In this document: positions 17,593 to 24,778 of the stretch, piece by piece | How positions within the stretch are numbered: position 1 is the first letter of the stretch | How the letters are laid out: every line of letters starts with the position of its first letter | Assembly (NCBI RefSeq): GCF_900105165.1 | Contig: NZ_LT629740.1 | Location: forward strand, 62,001 to 126,000 | Length of the DNA stretch: 64,000 bases | Reading direction: 5' to 3' | Source of the DNA: Mucilaginibacter mallensis | GTDB taxonomy: Bacteria; Bacteroidota; Bacteroidia; Sphingobacteriales; Sphingobacteriaceae | Position numbers and translations under genes: made by a program | The notes under the pieces: generated by a model | Seen by the model: only the letters and a program-made list of their open reading frames with translations | Databases searched by the model: none | Told to the model about the DNA's origin: nothing

Positions 17593-19134
17593 CTACTCCT
17601 TCTTAAAATCATACGGAGTACGCTCCAACTCGTCATCAACCTTAATCCTTACCCCTGTTACGGTGCCGTTTTGTACAAGGAAGGGGAACACCGCCTTGCC
17701 AAGCTCCGGATCGGAGAAAACAGCGTAGAAACGATTGCCGCCTAAAGGCATCAAATGTGCATACATTTTAGGGTGATGTTCAAAGCGCATTTCAAGATCA
17801 TTACCCTCGCCGGCTGTAACTACCATGTTGCCGTAAAGCTCATTAGTATATTTGCCAAGATAGGCCGTTGCCGGTAAGGCAGGAGGGTGTAATAGGGCCA
17901 CAGTATCTTTCCGCCTTTTGTCGAGCTGTTGCTCTTTATCCTGATTATCTTTAAAGCGGGCCAGGTAATTATCGCAATAATTGCGAAATGGCATTTTAAA
18001 GTAGGCATCCATTATATCCCAGCGCAGGGCATCATATAAACGGTTCTGATCGGTATTGGTAAGTATGATGATGCCCAGGTGCTCTTTAGGCACCAGTGTA
18101 ACGGAGGTTACATAACCGCCTACGCCGCCATCGTGCATTACGATACTATGGCCCGAGTAATCTTGTAAAAACCAGCCTAAACCATAGAGTTCATAATCAT
18201 CTTCGCCGTTTAAGTGGTGTGCGGTTGTTACTATATCCTGCGGCTCGCGGGTGGCCTGTATGGCGGCTAGGGGTATTACCTGCCTGTTGCCTACCTTGCC
18301 ATCGTTAAGCAGGCAAAGTACCCATTTGCTCATATCGTTAACACTTGAGCAGATGCTGCCGGCAGGTGCAAGGCCATCCAACTGATCGTAAGGGATAGCG
18401 GTAAGCCGACCATCGACAATAGTATGCGGTACGGTGCGGTTTAGCGCGGCTGGCATGTTTTTGCTTAAAGCAAGGGTATTGCCCATGCCAAGTGGCGCAA
18501 AAATATAATCCTTTATATAAGCCTCCCATGATTTACCTGTTACAACCGGGATCACCTGCCCCGCGGTTAAAAATGCAGAGTTGGTATACCCCCATTTGCT
18601 CCTGAAGGGATAGGTGGCCTTAACGAGGCTCATCTTGCCAATAATATCCTCGCGACTAAGGTTGGTGTTATAAAAAGTAAAATCGCCCTGAAAGGTCTGG
18701 AAACCTATACGGTGACACAACAGATCGCGTATGGTTACCATATCACCGGCTGGCTTATTGTCCAGCTTAAATGAGGGAATATATTTGGTTATTTTATCAT
18801 CAAGGTTGAGTTTGCCCTGGGCCTGCAACATGGCCAGCATGGTAGCTGTAAAAGCCTTGGTATTGCTGCCGATCATAAACAAGGTATTTTCGTCAACTGG
18901 ATTGGTAAGGCCAAGCTCTTTAATGCCATAGCCTTTCATGAGCACTACTTTGCCATCTTTTACTATACAAACCGCCGCCCCGGGAATGCGCCAATTAGTT
19001 AATGCCCGGCTCATATAATTTTGCAGGCTATCGGTAATAAATTTGCTTCTGTCAATATTCTGTGCGTTTGCAGCAGATATTTCTATGCTACTTATTATAA
19101 GCAGCAGTAATAGTTTTTTCATCAAATTAAACAT
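17593..19134 (-). CDS. secreted class C beta-lactamase-like serine hydrolase
   Basis: This 513-residue protein has a signal peptide (MKKLLLLLIISSIEISAANA), a beta-lactamase/DD-peptidase fold with the nucleophile motif SNTK (in IGSNTKAFTATML), the YTN second motif (GYTNSAFL) and an HDGG motif as the third box. The C-terminal ~110 residues resemble the DUF3471-type domain that often follows this fold. It is probably periplasmic and hydrolyses esters or D-amino acid peptides; it is not evidence of antibiotic resistance. The start may be the Met at 19134 or the one at 19122, which gives a tidier signal peptide. It stands alone between two intergenic regions. Confidence 0.85.
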   Translation of the reverse strand: MFNLMKKLLLLLIISSIEISAANAQNIDRSKFITDSLQNYMSRALTNWRIPGAAVCIVKDGKVVLMKGYGIKELGLTNPVDENTLFMIGSNTKAFTATMLAMLQAQGKLNLDDKITKYIPSFKLDNKPAGDMVTIRDLLCHRIGFQTFQGDFTFYNTNLSREDIIGKMSLVKATYPFRSKWGYTNSAFLTAGQVIPVVTGKSWEAYIKDYIFAPLGMGNTLALSKNMPAALNRTVPHTIVDGRLTAIPYDQLDGLAPAGSICSSVNDMSKWVLCLLNDGKVGNRQVIPLAAIQATREPQDIVTTAHHLNGEDDYELYGLGWFLQDYSGHSIVMHDGGVGGYVTSVTLVPKEHLGIIILTNTDQNRLYDALRWDIMDAYFKMPFRNYCDNYLARFKDNQDKEQQLDKRRKDTVALLHPPALPATAYLGKYTNELYGNMVVTAGEGNDLEMRFEHHPKMYAHLMPLGGNRFYAVFSDPELGKAVFPFLVQNGTVTGVRIKVDDELERTPYDFKKE

Positions 19135-19260
19135 AGGTACGGGCTAATAAAATAAATATATAGGTTTTAAACACTATAATTTATTAACTGCAACTAATTT
19201 AATGCAAAAAACTTGTCGGTAATGTTTAATTTATAAATTATCAGGAAAGCAGGTAGAAAT

Positions 19261-19290
19261 AAAGCCCTCCTGAATTAACAGGAAGGCTTT
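19261..19290 (-). terminator. intrinsic terminator of the mutY-ssb transcript
   Basis: On the minus strand AAAGCC-TCCTG and CAGGA-GGCTTT pair around a short loop and run into ATTT. It lies 22 bp beyond the ssb stop codon. Confidence 0.65.
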
Positions 19291-19311
19291 GTTATTTAGG
19301 TTTATAATTGA

Positions 19312-19731
19312 TCAATATTTAATATCGTCATCATTCAGGCTTTCCAATATATCATCTTCGCCTGCTTTATGTTGTTTGGCAATATTGTCTAATTCAAAAT
19401 CACTTTTTCGGCCCAGCAGGGTAAAATTTTCGGCCACTATTTCGGTAGTATATTTTTTGATGCCTTCTTTATCTTCAAATGAACGGGTCCTTAATTTACC
19501 TTCAATATAAACCAGTTTGCCCTTTTGCAGAAACTTAACCGCCACATCGGCCAGGCCCCGCCACATAACTATGTTGTGCCATTCGGTTTGTTCTACTTTT
19601 CGTCCATCCTTGTTAAAAGTTTCAGAAGTTGCCAGCGGAAAACTCGTTACAGATACTCCCCCCTCCAGATAGCGTACTTCAGGATCTTTGCCCAAATGAC
19701 CTACAAGAATCACTTTATTTATTCCAGACAT
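19312..19731 (-). CDS. ssb: single-stranded DNA-binding protein
   Basis: A 139-residue OB-fold protein starting MSGINKVILVGHLGKDPEVR, with the family blocks TEWHNIVMWRGLADVA and GKLVYIEGKLRTRSFED. It protects single-stranded DNA in replication, repair and recombination. The linker after residue 110 is short. The C-terminal tip reads NDDDIKY: it keeps the acidic run but not the usual Pro-Phe end that recruits partner proteins. It lies 24 bp after mutY on the same strand and is probably cotranscribed with it, ending at the terminator at 19261-19290. Confidence 0.93.
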   Translation of the reverse strand: MSGINKVILVGHLGKDPEVRYLEGGVSVTSFPLATSETFNKDGRKVEQTEWHNIVMWRGLADVAVKFLQKGKLVYIEGKLRTRSFEDKEGIKKYTTEIVAENFTLLGRKSDFELDNIAKQHKAGEDDILESLNDDDIKY

Positions 19732-19755
19732 ATTTTTAAATCGACAAAAATTATA

Positions 19756-20802
19756 CTACAAATTAAAAAAATTTTTTATAAATATAAAAATGATTTTTGG
19801 CATTGCCAATTTTTGTAAGCTTTCTACATCGGTATAAAACCAATTTTGTTCTAAGTTAACATTTTTAACCTGTATATTTATGAAACGCACGTGCAGGCGC
19901 TGGTGAGTAAGTATATGCTTGTAAATGGGCGATATTTCAAGTATTTTAATGTGCTGCCCAAAATGGTCACTCAGTTGGGGTAAATTCAACAGATCTGTTT
20001 CAGACATCAAAAACGATGTTTCTATCAGTGGCAGATCGTACATATTTGCCCAGACATCTTTCTCATCGCGTTTGTTCATCAATAGTTTATCGCCGTCAAC
20101 TATTAAGAAATAGTTGAGATATCTGTCACGAACTTTCAGCTTATTTAATTTTACTGGTAAAGTGGTAATTGCATTATTAATAAAAGCAAAGCACCCCGTT
20201 CTGACCGGGCATATGCCGCAAGCCGGGTTTTTAGGTTTGCACAGCATAGCGCCAAACTCCATCATAGCCTGGTTATGCAGGCCGGGTTGATCATGATTAA
20301 GCAGCTCATCGGCCATTTGCTGGAATATTTTTTTGCCTTTTGTGCTGTTTATAGGCTCATCAATACCGAAATAACGGGCTATCACCCGGTAAACATTGCC
20401 ATCAACAACGGCTTTTGCTTCATTTGCTGAGAATGAGGATATGGCCGCCGCTGTATATTCACCAATACCTTTCAGTTTTATAAGCTGGTTATACTGCTCA
20501 GGGAACTTACCATGGTAAAGCTCATTAACCAGGCGTGCTGTTTTAAGCATGTTGCGCCCGCGCGAGTAATAGCCCAGGCCCTGCCAAAGCTTTAATATAT
20601 CATCTTCATGGGCGGCGGCAAAGCTGCCTACATCGGGATATTTCTCAACAAAACGGTTAAAGTAAGGCATTCCCTGCTCAACGCGTGTTTGTTGCAGAAT
20701 AATTTCGGATAACCATATAATATAAGCGTTATTGGTGTTGCGCCAGGGTAGGTCGCGTTTATTTTGTATGTACCATTGTACCAATTCGTCAGAGAAATTC
20801 AT
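19756..20802 (-). CDS. mutY: A/G-specific adenine glycosylase
   Basis: MutY removes adenine mispaired with 8-oxoguanine. Starting at 20802 the protein has 348 residues; a Met nine codons upstream is less likely because the extra leader is unlike the family. Catalytic Glu33 (WLSEIILQQTRV) and Asp134 (VDGNVYRV) are present, as is the helix-hairpin-helix KGIGEYTAAA. The [4Fe-4S] cluster cysteines are at 188, 195, 198 and 204 (C-X6-C-X2-C-X5-C). The C-terminal NUDIX-like domain that recognises 8-oxoG follows from about 225. It is divergent from the HU gene and heads an ssb-containing transcript. Confidence 0.94.
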   Translation of the reverse strand: MNFSDELVQWYIQNKRDLPWRNTNNAYIIWLSEIILQQTRVEQGMPYFNRFVEKYPDVGSFAAAHEDDILKLWQGLGYYSRGRNMLKTARLVNELYHGKFPEQYNQLIKLKGIGEYTAAAISSFSANEAKAVVDGNVYRVIARYFGIDEPINSTKGKKIFQQMADELLNHDQPGLHNQAMMEFGAMLCKPKNPACGICPVRTGCFAFINNAITTLPVKLNKLKVRDRYLNYFLIVDGDKLLMNKRDEKDVWANMYDLPLIETSFLMSETDLLNLPQLSDHFGQHIKILEISPIYKHILTHQRLHVRFINIQVKNVNLEQNWFYTDVESLQKLAMPKIIFIFIKNFFNL

Positions 20803-20896
20803 GCGTAGCAAAAGTAGGATGATAAGCATAGATTTGCTTATTTAATGTAAGATTTACACCTGTTTTTATCGCCTGAGAAAAAAAACGTATTAATTA

Positions 20897-20928
20897 TTTC
20901 AATCTTTCGTTATAAAGCGATACTTTTG
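20897..20928 (+). promoter_or_regulatory. predicted promoter TTTC-N20-TACTTTTG for the HU gene
   Basis: A near-consensus -33 element (TTTC at 20897-20900) and an exact -7 element (TACTTTTG at 20921-20928) are 20 bp apart. The start point would be near 20935, giving a leader of about 43 bases for the HU mRNA. Confidence 0.6.
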
Positions 20929-20977
20929 CAACCCCAAAACAGTTAAGTATTTATATAATTAAAAAAGAAAATCAGAT

Positions 20978-21277
20978 ATGACTAAGGCAGAAATTATAAC
21001 TGAAATCTCAACTAAAACAGGCATAGAGAAAGTTGACGTACAAGAAACCGTTGAGGCGTTTTTTAAAGTAGTTAAGAGTTCAATGGTTGGCGGCGAGAAC
21101 GTATACGTTAGAGGATTCGGAAGTTTTGTAGTAAAGAAAAGAGCGAAAAAGACAGCTCGTAATATTTCAAAGAATACTGCCATTATTATTCCTGAGCATT
21201 TTGTACCTAGCTTTAAACCAGCTAAAACTTTTGTTGAAAAAGTTAGAACAGGTAACAAAGCAAAAGCAAGCAAATAA
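20978..21277 (+). CDS. HU/IHF-family DNA-binding protein
   Basis: A 99-residue nucleoid protein. It begins MTKAEIITEISTKTGI, contains RGFGSFVVKKRAKKTARNI (the conserved GFGxF region followed by the DNA-binding arm with IIPEHFVPSFKP), and ends in a Lys-rich tail (NKAKASK). It bends DNA as a dimer. It is the first gene of a probable operon with the TPR protein 6 bp downstream and the tiny basic ribosomal-type protein after that. An exact promoter match lies upstream. Confidence 0.93.
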   Translation: MTKAEIITEISTKTGIEKVDVQETVEAFFKVVKSSMVGGENVYVRGFGSFVVKKRAKKTARNISKNTAIIIPEHFVPSFKPAKTFVEKVRTGNKAKASK

Positions 21278-21283
21278 TTTAGC

Positions 21284-22132
21284 ATGAAAAAAGAACAAAT
21301 AGCCGTTATTGTAGCAGTAGTTATTGTTATAGGCTATTTGTATTCATTGCCCGTTAAGGGATTGGTACAGCCAAAAGTACAGCAAGGTACCGGAAAGGTT
21401 GCTTCAACAACTGAACGCCCGAATGCCAATATCAATGTTGATATGGTGTCCACTTCAGCCAAGAATGTGATCGGTGCAGGTTTATCAGCCAAAATAATTG
21501 ATTTGGAAGGCCAGTTGAAAAACGCTTCGAATGATGCTGATAAATTGAGTTTGCAAAAACAATTGGCCAAAGCCTGGGACGACGTAAGTCAGCCAGCGCC
21601 GGCAGCATTTTATTACCAGGATGTAGCCCGTAAAGAAAATACGGCCGAAAACTGGATAAATGCCGGTAGCCGTTTTAATGATGCTTACAAGCTTACACAG
21701 GATACTGCAGCACAGCCAACTTTTGATGCAAATGCCGTTGAGGCATTCCAAAACGCGACGAAGCTGAAACCTGAAAGCCTTGACGCAAAAGCAGGCTTAG
21801 GTATTGCTTACGTAAATGGAGGTGGCCCGCCAATGCAAGGTATTGGTTTATTGCTTGACGTTGTTAAGCAGGACCCAACCAACAGAAATGCGCAACTTAA
21901 CTTAGGTTTGTTTGCCATGAAATCAGGACAGTTTGAAAAAGCTGTTGACAGGTTTAAAACGCTGATAGCGCAAAAGCCTGAAGTTGAGCCCTACTTTTAT
22001 TTAGCCGAAAGCTATAAACAGCTAGGCATGAGAAAGGAAGCGATTGACGCTTACCAGAAATGTAAGGAAATGATGCCTGATCAGAATTTCGATCAACGCA
22101 TCGATCAATATATTAAGGAATTAAAAAATTAA
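21284..22132 (+). CDS. membrane-anchored TPR protein
   Basis: A 282-residue protein with one N-terminal membrane helix (about residues 5-22) and tetratricopeptide units from about residue 150 to 275 (segments such as LDAKAGLGIAYVNGG, AQLNLGLFAMKSGQFEKAVDRF and PYFYLAESYKQLGMRKEAIDAY). The anchor suggests the repeats face the periplasm. TPR proteins scaffold other proteins; no partner can be named. It starts 6 bp after HU and is part of a gene order (HU, TPR, small basic protein, rng) that I recall as common in Bacteroidota. Confidence 0.82.
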   Translation: MKKEQIAVIVAVVIVIGYLYSLPVKGLVQPKVQQGTGKVASTTERPNANINVDMVSTSAKNVIGAGLSAKIIDLEGQLKNASNDADKLSLQKQLAKAWDDVSQPAPAAFYYQDVARKENTAENWINAGSRFNDAYKLTQDTAAQPTFDANAVEAFQNATKLKPESLDAKAGLGIAYVNGGGPPMQGIGLLLDVVKQDPTNRNAQLNLGLFAMKSGQFEKAVDRFKTLIAQKPEVEPYFYLAESYKQLGMRKEAIDAYQKCKEMMPDQNFDQRIDQYIKELKN

Positions 22133-22155
22133 ATAACATTTAAATTATTATTATT

Positions 22156-22245
22156 ATGCCAAGCGGTAAAAAACGTAAGAGACACAAAATGGCTACCCAT
22201 AAACGTAAAAAACGTTTAAGAAAAAATAGACATAAAAAGAAATAA
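22156..22245 (+). CDS. 29-residue basic AURKAIP1/COX24-type ribosomal protein
   Basis: This very short frame encodes 29 residues of which more than half are Lys, Arg or His, with KKRKRHK near the start and HKRKKRLRKNRHKKK at the end. The pattern matches the AURKAIP1/COX24 domain, the family of mitochondrial mS38 and of the small actinobacterial 30S protein bS22. It is 23 bp after the TPR gene and is followed by a strong terminator, so it is the last gene of the HU transcript. Codons AAA and CGT dominate, as in highly expressed genes. It is easily missed by gene callers because of its size. Confidence 0.8.
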   Translation: MPSGKKRKRHKMATHKRKKRLRKNRHKKK

Positions 22246-22270
22246 GCGGCTTTTTTAAGCATTGCTTATG

Positions 22271-22310
22271 AACCTGCCCGTTAAGGCAGGTTATTTTAGT
22301 TTTTGTTTTT
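22271..22310 (+). terminator. intrinsic terminator after the HU-TPR-small protein operon
   Basis: AACCTGCC and GGCAGGTT form a perfect 8 bp stem around a six-base loop, followed by a T-rich run (ATTTTAGTTTTTGTTTTTT). It ends the transcript 25 bp after the small protein gene, before rng. Confidence 0.85.
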
Positions 22311-22338
22311 TACCCTCTTATAACCAAACGGCATTTTT

Positions 22339-23916
22339 GTGTCGTTTTTAAGAAATGGAGTAGCATTGATAAAGGAGTTAATTATCGATTCAACCCCCAA
22401 CGGGGCTACTATTGCATTATTACAGGATAAACAACTTGTAGAGCTACACAAAGAGCAGATCAGCAACAATTATACTGTTGGTGATATTTATTTGGGCCGT
22501 ATTAAAAAAATAATGCCCAGTTTAAATGCTGCCTTTGTAGATGTAGGCTACGAGAAGGACGCCTTTTTGCATTACCTTGATCTTGGTCCGCAGGTGCAAA
22601 GCCTGTTGAAGTTAACCAAGCAAGTACGTAGCGGGGGGTATCAATCAAAGCTTTTAGATAACTTTAAGCTTGAGGCTGATATCAATAAGGGAGGCAAAAT
22701 CTCCGAGGTTTTAACAAAAGGCCAGCTTATACCTGTACAGATTGCTAAAGAGCCCATCTCAACAAAGGGGCCGCGCTTAAGCGCCGACTTATCCATAGCC
22801 GGTCGTTACGTAGTGCTGGTGCCGTTTTCTGAAGTGGTTTCTATCTCTAAAAAGATAAAGAGCAACACCGAGCGCAATCGACTGCGTAAAGTAATTGAAA
22901 GCATAAAGCCAAAGCATTTTGGGGTAATTATACGTACCGTATCTGAAGGTAAGGGCGTAGCCGAAATGCAAAAGGACCTGCTCGACCTGGTATCAAAATG
23001 GGAAGCATTTGTTACCCGTTTACCATCAGTTGAGCCTGCTAAAAAAGTACTGGGCGAAATTGGCCGTACCTCAACTATTTTGCGCGATCTGCTGAATGCC
23101 GATTTCCAGGGCATCACTGTTAATGATAACGCGATGTTTGAGGAAGTACGTTCTTATATTCACGAGATCTCGCCCGATATGGAGAACATAGTTCGTTTGC
23201 ATAAGCATAAGGAACCATTGTTTGAGCATTTTGGTGTTGATAAGCAGATAAAAGGAGCTTTTGGCAAAACGGTAAACCTTGCCGGTGGCGCTTATTTGGT
23301 GATTGAGCATACCGAGGCACTGCACGTTATTGACGTGAACAGCGGTAACCGCACAGCCAGTAAGGAAAATCAGGAGGAGAACGCTTTCCAGGTGAATAAG
23401 GAAGCAGCCAAAGAGATAGCCCGCCAGTTACGCCTGCGCGATATGGGTGGTATTGTGGTGATCGATTTTATCGATATGCACAAGCCAACTAACCGTAAAG
23501 ATCTTTTTGATTTTTTAAGGGCCGAGATGGCGCATGACAGGGCCAAGCACACCATTTTGCCGCCAAGTAAATTTGGACTGGTGCAGATCACCCGTCAGCG
23601 TGTACGCCCCGAAATGAACATCGTTACCAACGAAGTTTGCCCGGCTTGTGGTGGAACAGGAACCATAAGGCCAACTATTTTGCTCATAGATGATATTGAA
23701 AACAACTTCAATTATATTCTGGATGAGCAAAACGAAAAAAATATTACGCTTTGCGTGCACCCCTACATTGAAGCCTACATCAAAAAAGGCCTCATTAACC
23801 GCCAGATGAAATGGTTTTTCAAATATGGCCAGTGGATAAAAGTAAAGAGCAACCCCGCTTACCAGATAGCGGAATTCCACTTCTTCTCATCAAAGGACGA
23901 AGAGATAAAATTATAG
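22339..23916 (+). CDS. rng: ribonuclease G/E family endoribonuclease
   Basis: A 525-residue endoribonuclease that processes rRNA and degrades mRNA. It has the N-terminal S1-like region (VGDIYLGRIKKIMPSLNAAFVDVGYEKDAFL read in pieces), the DNase I-like catalytic core with VIDVNSGNRT and GGIVVIDFIDM (metal-binding Asp residues), and the zinc-link CPACGGTG near residue 434. It lacks the long C-terminal degradosome scaffold, so it resembles RNase G. The start is uncertain: GTG at 22339 gives the listed frame, but the usual family N-terminus (KELIIDSTP) suggests TTG at 22366. It lies directly after the terminator of the HU operon. Confidence 0.9.
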   Translation: MSFLRNGVALIKELIIDSTPNGATIALLQDKQLVELHKEQISNNYTVGDIYLGRIKKIMPSLNAAFVDVGYEKDAFLHYLDLGPQVQSLLKLTKQVRSGGYQSKLLDNFKLEADINKGGKISEVLTKGQLIPVQIAKEPISTKGPRLSADLSIAGRYVVLVPFSEVVSISKKIKSNTERNRLRKVIESIKPKHFGVIIRTVSEGKGVAEMQKDLLDLVSKWEAFVTRLPSVEPAKKVLGEIGRTSTILRDLLNADFQGITVNDNAMFEEVRSYIHEISPDMENIVRLHKHKEPLFEHFGVDKQIKGAFGKTVNLAGGAYLVIEHTEALHVIDVNSGNRTASKENQEENAFQVNKEAAKEIARQLRLRDMGGIVVIDFIDMHKPTNRKDLFDFLRAEMAHDRAKHTILPPSKFGLVQITRQRVRPEMNIVTNEVCPACGGTGTIRPTILLIDDIENNFNYILDEQNEKNITLCVHPYIEAYIKKGLINRQMKWFFKYGQWIKVKSNPAYQIAEFHFFSSKDEEIKL

Positions 23917-23922
23917 AATTTA

Positions 23923-23975
23923 ATGTGCAGATATGCAGATTACAGATGTGCAGATGTTGATGAAACACCTGCACA
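23923..23975. repeat. short GTGCAGAT-type tandem repeat
   Basis: ATGTGCAGAT units repeat after rng and are followed by the partial complement CACCTGCACAT, so the stretch is also weakly inverted. It is the same family as the repeat at 4421-4457. Confidence 0.6.
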
Positions 23976-23989
23976 TTTTTGTTTTAGAG

Positions 23990-24023
23990 CCGTCCGTTCA
24001 AGCGTCCACGCTTGAACGGACGG
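23990..24023. repeat. perfect 16-bp-arm palindrome of the AGCGTCCACGCT family
   Basis: CCGTCCGTTCAAGCGT and ACGCTTGAACGGACGG are perfect reverse complements separated by two bases. The core AAGCGTCCACGCTT recurs five times in or around this gene gap and the next (see 24588-24723). It lies upstream of the 153-residue orphan gene. Confidence 0.75.
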
Positions 24024-24114
24024 AGCGGGAGAGGCGGTATAATCCAGGAAGAAATAAACGCTGTCATTTATCTATGATCAATAATTATTACCTTTAATTT
24101 CTTGATCCGCAAAA

Positions 24115-24576
24115 ATGAAATGGCAGCAACTAAGGAATAGTATATATTATCTTGATGGAACATTACGGGATATTTACGTTCAGGGAACCACAAAAGACGA
24201 TTGGCTAATATGGGCCGACTTCGTAAATCAAAATTATAAAGTATCCTTTAATCCTGTGGGGACTAATTTAGTTGAGGGTAAGATAGACGTAAATAAAGCT
24301 TTTGAAAATTGTTTTAATTCGGACGAGGGAGAATGTTCAATCGCAACAGTTTTTCTTGATGATATACTTGTTCAGATCTATTTCTTCTCAGCGGACGAGA
24401 TCGAAAATGACATTACACCTGTAGAAATCAACTCAATTGAAGATCATAATAAGTTAGTAAATTACATGTTGGGCGTTTCGAGGGCGCTTAAGAAAAAGGT
24501 TATCCTCACTCCTGATAGCCAGCCTGAAAATGAGCTTATCTCAGTTTATCTGGACGAGGTGATAGTTAATGTATAG
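24115..24576 (+). CDS. hypothetical protein, 153 residues, flanked by repeats
   Basis: I do not recognise this gene. It encodes an acidic soluble protein with no signal peptide or membrane helix. The frame looks genuinely coding, with a start (MKWQQLRNSIYYLDGT) and aromatic-rich beta-strand-like segments (DDWLIWADFVNQNYKVSF, FLDDILVQIYFF). The overall look (small, acidic, one domain, isolated) is like immunity proteins of polymorphic toxin systems, but no named motif supports that and no toxin gene is next to it. It is enclosed on both sides by the AGCGTCCACGCT repeat family, and its AT content is higher than its neighbours, which fits acquisition by transfer. Confidence 0.6.
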   Translation: MKWQQLRNSIYYLDGTLRDIYVQGTTKDDWLIWADFVNQNYKVSFNPVGTNLVEGKIDVNKAFENCFNSDEGECSIATVFLDDILVQIYFFSADEIENDITPVEINSIEDHNKLVNYMLGVSRALKKKVILTPDSQPENELISVYLDEVIVNV

Positions 24577-24587
24577 TTATCAAATAT

Positions 24588-24723
24588 CCCGCCTGTTCAA
24601 GGGTCCACGCTTGAACTTACAGAGGATATAAGCGTCCACGCTTACGTTTAAGCGGCTTTAGTAAAGTAAGCGTGGACGCTTACAAAAAATAACATTCAAG
24701 CGTGGACGCTTGAACGGGCGGCG
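24588..24723. repeat. cluster of AGCGTCCACGCT inverted repeats
   Basis: Four copies of the core (GGGTCCACGCTTGAAC, AAGCGTCCACGCTTAC, TAAGCGTGGACGCTTA, CAAGCGTGGACGCTTGAAC) alternate in orientation over 136 bp, bounded by CCGCCTGTTCAAG at the left and CTTGAACGGGCGG at the right. The outer pair equals the palindrome at 23990-24023 split open with two more copies inserted inside. Confidence 0.75.
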
Positions 24724-24778
24724 ATGGCGATAGGATTTTAACCACTCACCACTCTCTATTTACCACTCACCAAACCAA

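Noticed and set aside
17593-19134. Reading the serine hydrolase as an antibiotic-resistance beta-lactamase
   Set aside because: The extra C-terminal domain and lone context are those of general esterase/peptidase members of the fold; nothing indicates resistance.
24588-24723. CRISPR array
   Set aside because: The repeats alternate in orientation and have irregular, very short spacing, and there are no cas genes.
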